A stretch of 64,000 nt of DNA from Tigriopus japonicus (lineage: Eukaryota > Arthropoda > Copepoda > Harpacticoida > Harpacticidae): contig JAAGOF010000015.1 of NCBI GenBank assembly GCA_010645155.1, positions 70,529-134,528 on the forward strand, read 5' to 3'. Below are positions 57,049 through 64,000 of this stretch, piece after piece. Below the pieces are notes generated by a model. It did no database searches, had not been told where the DNA came from, and saw only the letters and a program-made list of their open reading frames with translations. Within the stretch, counting starts at the first letter, position 1, and every line of letters begins with the position of its first letter. The translations under genes and the position numbers were made by a program.

Positions 57049-58259
57049 AATAACACCCCTCACGGAGGATTGGACCTGCAACCTAGAGAAATGAAACGGA
57101 ATTTTACTTTAAGAATAAATAGCGTGTCTTTAATACCACGTTAATATTATGGTCTGCTTAGTTTGAATTAAAGTCAAAGCTGGATGTAAGAGTAGATCTT
57201 GATACAAGAATGCCTTGGCTGCCGATTGACCCATACATTCATCACCTGAAGTCTTGCTCTAAGACTTAATGAAGCTGCTGACGGAAAATATTTTATTTCT
57301 CCAGTCATGACTGTATGGGAGATTAAAACATTTCAATATTTACAGAGTTATGAGGCTGAACATTAAGAAATAGCCATTGCAAAAAAGAGGCAACAGAAGA
57401 CCCTTTTATTCCGCAAATCAACCGCATTAAGACTCTTCTACTCATTTTTTACTTGACAAACTCTTGTTTGCGCTACTTTTGTTTCATTTTATTTAAAAGG
57501 TGCCTAGTTTTGGCAAAGGGGCTGGGTCCATATCAAAGCCGGTATTTTACCCCGGTCTTTTCCAATATGTTTGGCGTGCTTGAAGGAACCACTAAACATG
57601 AACCGAAGCTTAAAATAAACAAAATATGTCTTCTTTTTATCAACGATACTTCCACAAACCATTAATTTGTACAGGGACAAATGGAAGGCCATGGTGATTG
57701 TGATTTGATTTCAAAGGGATAAACCTCCACCAAATATCGAGCATTTCCGCCTTACTATCACTTTGCATCAAAATTGTGATCTCAGGATATTGAACACTTG
57801 ACTTAAAAGGAAAGCAATTTTGAGTGCGTTATAGAAGATTGCTTTCTTATGGGCTCGTTGACATTATTTGATGTTCGTAAAGGCTACAGTGATAATCTTT
57901 CAATTGGATTTTAAAAAAATCCAATAGAAGAATAGAACCTCCTACATTTGTTATTGATATGTTTCTTGGCCTTATTTTTGAACCCACTTTAAATCCCCAT
58001 CTTTCCGCCTTTGCCTCCTTTCAAATCCCATCCAAGTTCCAAGTTCAAAAATAGCCATCATTCTCGGCTCGGATTTTTCATCCGTAACACTACCAAAATC
58101 CCCTTCCGCAAAGTGAACTTTCTCATAGGGTTCAAATTTGCAAATTCCCTTGAATAGACCTTGGATTCGTTAGCCAAAACAGCTTTCCGAGAGCCTAACT
58201 TTCGACGCATTCTTCGGTCATTTCACAATGCTTCTCCGTGTTAGCTTAGCCCTAAGTCT

Positions 58260-58760
58260 GAAGTGATCATGAGCGTGACTCTGACCTTCAACGCCTCAGA
58301 TGGGCGTGCGTGGGCGTGTCGGTGGTATTGGTGGGCGGGGCGGTCCTGTGGAGGGTGGGTCCAGCGCTTGACGACCGCCTCTCATCCAACCAACCCGAGC
58401 ATCCAACCACTCAACCGCAACCTCAGGCACCGATCAACCGCAGCAGCACAGACAGAGATAGACAGAGACACGGAGAAAGACCACGTGTTGTTGGATGTAG
58501 TGATAGAGGGAGGGAGGTTGGATGAACGGGTAACGGGTTCAATCTTTTCGGGGGTTCTCTTTTTTTGGCAGGGGGAGGGGAGATCGCGAGTCCGTTTGAG
58601 CCGTTCTCTCACTCACTGAATTCGGGGTTCCGCACTCTCATGGGGGGCACAGCAGCGCCCTCAATGTAGGCTGGACTCAGGGAGACCGGGGCACGGGATT
58701 GGGGGACTCGGGAATTACCCGGCACCGAGCTCGAGTTTTTGGACTTATGTGTGGGTCGAG
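58260..58760 (-). promoter_or_regulatory. GC/CpG-rich probable promoter and 5' exon region of G3BP
   Basis: About 1.2 kb upstream of the coding start in otherwise AT-rich DNA. It has a GC box (GTGGGCGGGGC at 58331-58341) and an E-box CACGTG near 58480. A possible minus-strand donor (AAG|GTCAGA, near 58285) would link a non-coding first exon to the acceptor near 57077. The overlapping frames of about 70-118 codons are taken as chance. Confidence 0.45.
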
Positions 58761-58818
58761 GTCAACGGGCGAATTTCCGGAGGGTATGACGTTCCTTTTT
58801 TTATTCGGTGGTCTAACT

Positions 58819-59003
58819 CAGGGGTGTGCAAACCCTGGCCCGCGAAAGGATCAGTAAAATACATAAGATTGATTTTGCATATGTACGGTAGGTAGATTGT
58901 AGAATTTTATACAAGAATTCTTTGCCGTTTTGGATGGTGTGGCCCGCGAGCGCCAACGGTCCGGCCAATTTTGCCCACCGCAAAATAAGTTTGCACAGCC
59001 CTG
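58819..59003. mobile_element. 185-bp hAT-like MITE
   Basis: Ends CAGGGGTGTGCAAACC and AGTTTGCACAGCCCTG. The flanks GTCTAACT (58811-58818) and ATCTAACT (59004-59011) match at 7 of 8. It also shares the GGCCCGCGA / GGCCCGCGAGCG theme near each end. Confidence 0.88.
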
Positions 59004-60394
59004 ATCTAACTGATGGATGTAAAATCAAATATTTGAGGTGAATTAGCTCTGGTAAGATAAAAGTGAAGCTTTAGCCGCTACTAAAAGAAGGAATGGATTA
59101 GCGTTCCCATTCCTTTTCTAAAATGAGGAATTCATTTTCTTGAAATCCCTTTTTTAAAACAAAGGAATGACGTTACTCGTAACAAAAGTGTGTTGAATAA
59201 ATATTGACCAAAATTTGAACTTCTCCGGTTAAAAAGCCAGTTTTGAACTCTTTGAATTGATGAAAGAGATCAACCTTTGTAACTTTGGAAGAGGAACGTG
59301 AAGTGAGTACTTTATGAGTTTTTATGTCTTTACAACTACAGCGTTGTGTAATTGTAATGGCAATAAGGTTCCTTTTGCGAAAAAAGGAACAAATTATTGT
59401 ACTTTCACTACGAGTATTATCCTTTCAAGTGCCCTGGATGAGAATCAAATTTGGATTTAAGAATGGAGTCTGTCAGTAGCTGCATTGGCCTTACGTCAAA
59501 CATTCACAAATATATTCTTAGATGTAATTGTTCAAAACGTCTGGACTAGCTAGAACTATGTTTGAGTCGTACTTAAAATATTTCGACACATAATTGTCAA
59601 ATTATTTCATAAGTTATTTGACATGAAGACGAAACATAGGGCTGCAACGCAACAACAATGTGTTGCAAATTATTCTTTTCTTTTTTTGTCATTTTTTGGG
59701 GCAAAGAAACAAATTGAAATTCTGGTATTGAGCAATAATTCTAGATGGTTCCTCATTTTATTGACTTAATAACCGTCCATCATTTTTCTGGTGAATTCTA
59801 GGGCAACTCCTGTTCTGAAAACAATATTTGATTCTTCCCTTTTCCATCACTGTCATTGTGATGCAAATGATAAACACGAAATTTTGCAAAAAAACTTACA
59901 TGTCTCTGGATGAATAAAAGACAACTAACTTTTTCATTAATATGGCATAAAACATCATATTTTAGGCTAGTACACAGATTTATCACTTTTCGTTGAGAGT
60001 CAAATTTACTGCTTTTCTTTTGTTGTTTCCGGAATATTTGCTCACCACATATTCCACCCCTAAATATATGTTTCAAATCTTGATGAATTAGGAACACTTC
60101 CATTATCTAGCAACACTTGTAAAGACCTTTTGATCCCTCACTTATAAGTCTGGGGTAATCATAGTAATAGGATCCACTAAGAACAAGTTACTAAAACATC
60201 TTTGTAATCATCAAACATCTTAAATAAAAAAATTTTAAGCACTTAAATTTAAATCTTAGGCTACAAGATCAGTGTTTGTGCTACAACCTGAACTCATTTC
60301 AAAGAACAGGGTCTGCATTTAAATTTCCTGAGAGGAAATCAAAAGCATGATCAAATCTTTATTCTTGACACATAAATTTAACACCAAAAACTCG

Positions 60395-60540
60395 ACGGGA
60401 AATCCCATCACTACCACCCGGTGGGAATTAAACTCAAATTCAGTCGTTTGGTCACCCTCGGCTAATCCTTATGGTGCCTTGGCTCCTTTTCACGGTCTGG
60501 CAGCAGTATCTCCCGCATTACAGCCTCACCCTGCCTAAAA
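60395..60540 (-). repeat. Possible tRNA-derived SINE fragment
   Basis: On the minus strand, TTAGCCGAGGGT resembles an A box and GAGTTTAATTCCCACC a degenerate B box, spaced as in a tRNA gene. No intact tRNA fold and no A-rich tail. Weak call. Confidence 0.3.
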
Positions 60541-60902
60541 GCCGGGAATGGTGACCATGCTGTATTGGGCCAGCTGGAGATTGATCATTAGGGATGGGCT
60601 GAACTTTAGCGGAACGGAGCGATTTGCCCCGAAAATTAATTGCCCCGAAATAAAAACCCTGAAAGTGATAACCTAGAGATAATAAATGATTTAGAACAGG
60701 ATTGGTATACCGAAATGGGGAATGTAAATTGTGAGAATACTTTATCTATCACGATTTTTGGAACAAACATGGAAGCAGCGGAAATAGATTGAAATTTAGG
60801 AATAAAGAAACGTCATCCTCTCCAACTTTTGATTAAATCATATTTGCTACAGAACAATTTTGCAAGGAGACATTGGAGTAGAAGGGGAAGAAATGATCTC
60901 AG

Positions 60903-61190
60903 TAGTGATGTGTTTCGAACCAGGAGTGCTGCCGTTTTTGGCTCGGAAGTTTATCGTTGTTATAAAGGGCAGGTTGAAATGAACTTTTTGAAAATACCTA
61001 AACAGGGACCAATTTGGCAACACTCGAACAAGTACGATTTAGAGTTTCATCGATAGTTATAAAAAATGGATTTCGAGTTGGCAGTGCTGACATATTTTAT
61101 GGCAGATAAGGTCTTTTTCTTGTTGAAAAGTTTAGTTGTGGTCAGATTTTTGACCCTAAAAACCAAAATAGCAAAACTCTGTCAAAAATC
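60903..61190 (+). mobile_element. hAT-like MITE, TAGTGATGTG family, copy 3 (truncated)
   Basis: Starts TAGTGATGTGTTTCGAACC and follows the body of 41539-41806 (AGGAGTGCTGCCGTTTTTGG, CCAATTTGGCAACACTCGAA, TTTTTGACCCTAAAAACC). The expected right terminus (CACATCASTA) is absent. Confidence 0.7.
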
Positions 61191-62948
61191 CAAAAGACAA
61201 TTGTGGAAGGTTGAGAGATTTTTCTTATCCACTCTCCGAATTATTTTCGTCTTAACAGAACCTGTGAATTTAGAATTAGAAGACATTATTCGCGGTACAA
61301 CGATAAATACATTTATTGTTATTCTCTTCTCCATCGGCAGTGTGCTAATATCTTTGTGCAGCAATATTTGACGATTTATTCAAAAAAGGTATTGATCATT
61401 GTCTATCAGGCCTTTCACGGGCCTTTGTGGCTGTGGGTCGAAATTTCATTGGGATAATCTAGAAACTAACATTATAATATTTTACTATGACTTAATATTA
61501 TTGTCTCTAGGAAAATCTTAAGGACGGGGAAGAAATATAGATTTTGATAAAATCAGGTGTCTCTTACAACACAAATTTGGAATACATTACAAGTATACTT
61601 CATCTTAATCTGGCAGTGTGACTTTTTTGTGGGCTTTTTCATGTGGTCTTTTTGTAATTTTTTCCTCGCAACTGTGTTCTTGTAATAGAAGTTGTGAAAA
61701 ATTACAAAATCTAGTGCAATCTAGCCCTTTTATCCTCAAATCTTTGGCGTTTAGCAAGGCAAAAGTGTAGACAAAATGAGAAGATAACAAAGTGTTTAGT
61801 ATGGCGGTTTGCTGAACTTTGTGAAATAAAGATTTATCTTGACAATTACATAAGATTCTACAACAATTGATGTGTTGTATAAAGTAATATTCTATTGCAT
61901 GCTTAAGATGACCATTTCTAAATGAGTAACAATAACTGACTGAATTTCCATTTTGACCACCTTTTTTGTTTTGTCTTCACTTGTCACAAAACATTTGATT
62001 GAAGGCTGCAACATCCTTTACCTTGATTATGTAAATGCGGCCACACACACAAAGATGTAACCTTAGGTTGAAAAAAAGCAACAAATGGAATTCTTTTTCA
62101 AATTCTCTAACAATTCACAGCAACAAATAATTAAGCAAATCAAATAATATTGAGAGTGTGTCTGTAACAAAAGAACAGGTCCCAAGTAATAAGAAGTGGT
62201 TACAGTTCAAAAGTAAAAACAAACAATTCAAATAATTCAAATTCAATGAATTCAATGAATAAAAAATTGAAATTCAATACAGTTTAAACACTAAACACAT
62301 ACTGCCCCGATCGCAATAGCAGTTCATATCAATAATAATTCATAATAGAATAACAAGGACTCTGCTGAAATTCCCCTTTAAAGATAATGAACCAAGCCAT
62401 AGAGTTCAAAGCACTAAGGTGAGTGACAATTGAAAGTTGAGTTGGTTAATTTTGGAAATTAAGATTTACTTTTTAAAGAAAATCGTGGGCCTATCAACGG
62501 TTAATAAAGGAACATTCTGACCCAGACATGGAGTATTCTACTTGGGAACATGAAACAACCAACACTGCCACCCTAGGGTATTGACATCCTTAAAAACTTC
62601 CTCTTGAGGCAAGTGACACTTTTATTGTAGTTTTTTTTTATTTTTCCAAAAAAAAGTTTCGGAGTTTAATTAGAGAGCAACTAGCGTGAGGGTTGCAGGA
62701 GTTTTAAAGTCATAAATTAATCAAATTAATTCTAACAATGTACACCATAACCCTCATGCAGGAAATGCGAGGCGCCCAGGTTTTTCATTGTTTGAAAAAC
62801 GGGTGCTCGTAATTTCCATTGAGACAAGTAAGTTAAAGAATGCAAAAGAAGAGGAACTTAATCATATCTTCAAAGAAGACAATTTAAATTTGTTCACATG
62901 ATATAGTCACGCAACTTGGTCACATCAAATCTGAATGTGTCGGAAGCG

Positions 62949-63470
62949 CACTTTTTAAACAAGACAACCATTGATCAATGAGCTTCATGAATCATAATCA
63001 TATACACAGGAAGCCACCAATTTGTACTTGAAAAGTTTGTGTTTTGATTGAAGATCAGACATTATTTCCGATAATTTGGATTTTGATTAAAAATCAACAC
63101 ATCATGTGTTTAATAAGAAATAATATTTGCAATGAACATTTTTAATTTTATTTCGTTTATAATGATGAAACCCATGCAGCTTTTATCCTTATTGTGAATA
63201 ATTCAGATAACGCGTTGTAATATTGACTAAAAATGACGGAAAAGTACCGTTTTATGTCTTTGTAGCCCGTTCCGGTAGAATGAAAGAAGAGCACATGGTC
63301 TGAACACTTTTTGAAAACAACACAGACATTGATCAATGAGCTTCATGAACCATACATTCAAGGTCAACATACACAGGAAGCCACTAATATGTGTTTGTGA
63401 AGTTGGTAATTTGTTTTTTTTTTATTGAATTTTTGATTTTGTTTTTGATTGAAGTTCAGCAACCATTTCC
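62949..63470 (+). repeat. Local direct duplication
   Basis: Two related segments, about 62949-63071 and 63305-63470, share CATTGATCAATGAGCTTCAT, ATACACAGGAAGCCACYAAT and TTTTGATTGAAGWTCAG in the same order. The second copy is longer through a T-rich insertion. No coding capacity. Confidence 0.75.
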
Positions 63471-64000
63471 AAAAGATATTTCAACAGAATGGATCACAAA
63501 ACTCAACATCATTTCCGCAAATAAGGACATGCGCAATTTTTTTTTCTTCATGCATTTATTTCTTTGTTGTGGCTATATGTTATCAAAATCGCATATTTTG
63601 GAGACATTTTATTGTGAAGAAGATGCTTAACGTTATACCAAAGAGTGGCACTACAAATAACCATCTAACCATCTGGTAACTGTTTCAATTTGACCACAAG
63701 AGGCGCTGATCAGGGTGTAAAAGCTGACAATTTTTGCATGATTCATTTGCTCTGGAAATGAAAACTGTCGCCAGTTGTCTTGAACTTATTTTGTCACTTG
63801 TTCTCATCTTACTTCCACAACAAAATGAAGCAGACAGCAATTAATTGTAGGATCATGAAAAGAAGGAGAACCAAAACAATGGGTGAACAACCATTGACCA
63901 CAAAGGTACAAAAGTAGCCTTCACACTAACACGAGGTGGTATCACAATTATGGTGAGGATGATTTGAGACAAAATGAACAACACTTTAACATGCTTGTTT

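Larger units (their letters stand above)
59012..64000. other. Gene-free region to window end
   Basis: No supported coding sequence on either strand; frames such as 59798-60103 (-) and 63391-63679 (+) are AT-driven and lack domains. Repeats are listed separately. Confidence 0.5.

Noticed and set aside
58263..58619. 118-codon plus-strand frame in GC-rich DNA
   Set aside because: Better explained by the GC-rich promoter/5' exon of G3BP on the opposite strand.

Overview
This is a eukaryotic, AT-rich, intron-bearing window. The gene content points to a pancrustacean arthropod, with a crustacean such as a copepod possible but not proven: a lola/tramtrack-type BTB-zinc-finger gene, a Vein/neuregulin-type EGFR ligand, a Rasputin/G3BP gene, an FBXL15/jetlag homologue and a ZFAND4-like gene. 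All introns used in the models have GT-AG ends and phases that match from exon to exon. There are two assembly gaps (6658-6857 and 23813-24515).

Layout, left to right. 267-7536 (-): BTB plus C2H2 zinc-finger transcription factor, its BTB domain broken by the first gap. 11458-13698 (+): FBXL15/jetlag-like F-box/LRR protein, 4 coding exons. 14054-17875 (-): ZFAND4-like protein with a ubiquitin-like and an AN1 domain, convergent with FBXL15 and probably overlapping its 3' UTR. 18180-22313 (-): an apparently undescribed secreted protein with a Cys cluster, a Pro/Tyr-rich spacer and a divergent WAP-like domain. 25388-27243 (+): 5'-truncated non-LTR retrotransposon with an open reverse-transcriptase frame. 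30593-36053 (-): complete Ig+EGF ligand gene (Vein/neuregulin) with an N-terminal region resembling the GGF (type II) neuregulin N-terminus. 36054-51650: about 15 kb of gene-free, transposon-dense DNA. 51651-57048 (-): complete G3BP/Rasputin gene, with a GC-rich probable promoter near 58.3-58.8 kb. 59-64 kb: no gene seen.

The genes do not form an operon-like unit. They are ordinary neighbouring loci: a transcription factor, two ubiquitin-linked proteins, a signalling ligand, a stress-granule RNA-binding protein and a secreted Cys-rich protein. The most distinctive non-coding content is a dense set of short inverted-repeat elements. Several have 8-bp target-site duplications (hAT-like), some perfect: 1064-1554 (ACAATTAC), 41539-41806 (TACTAGAT) and 48755-49068 (AACAAACT). 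Nested insertions give a relative order of events: one 597-bp element sits inside a palindromic repeat, and a 2.36-kb element splits another dispersed repeat. The non-coding repeats, the Vein-like architecture and the WAP-like gene are the points most worth following up.
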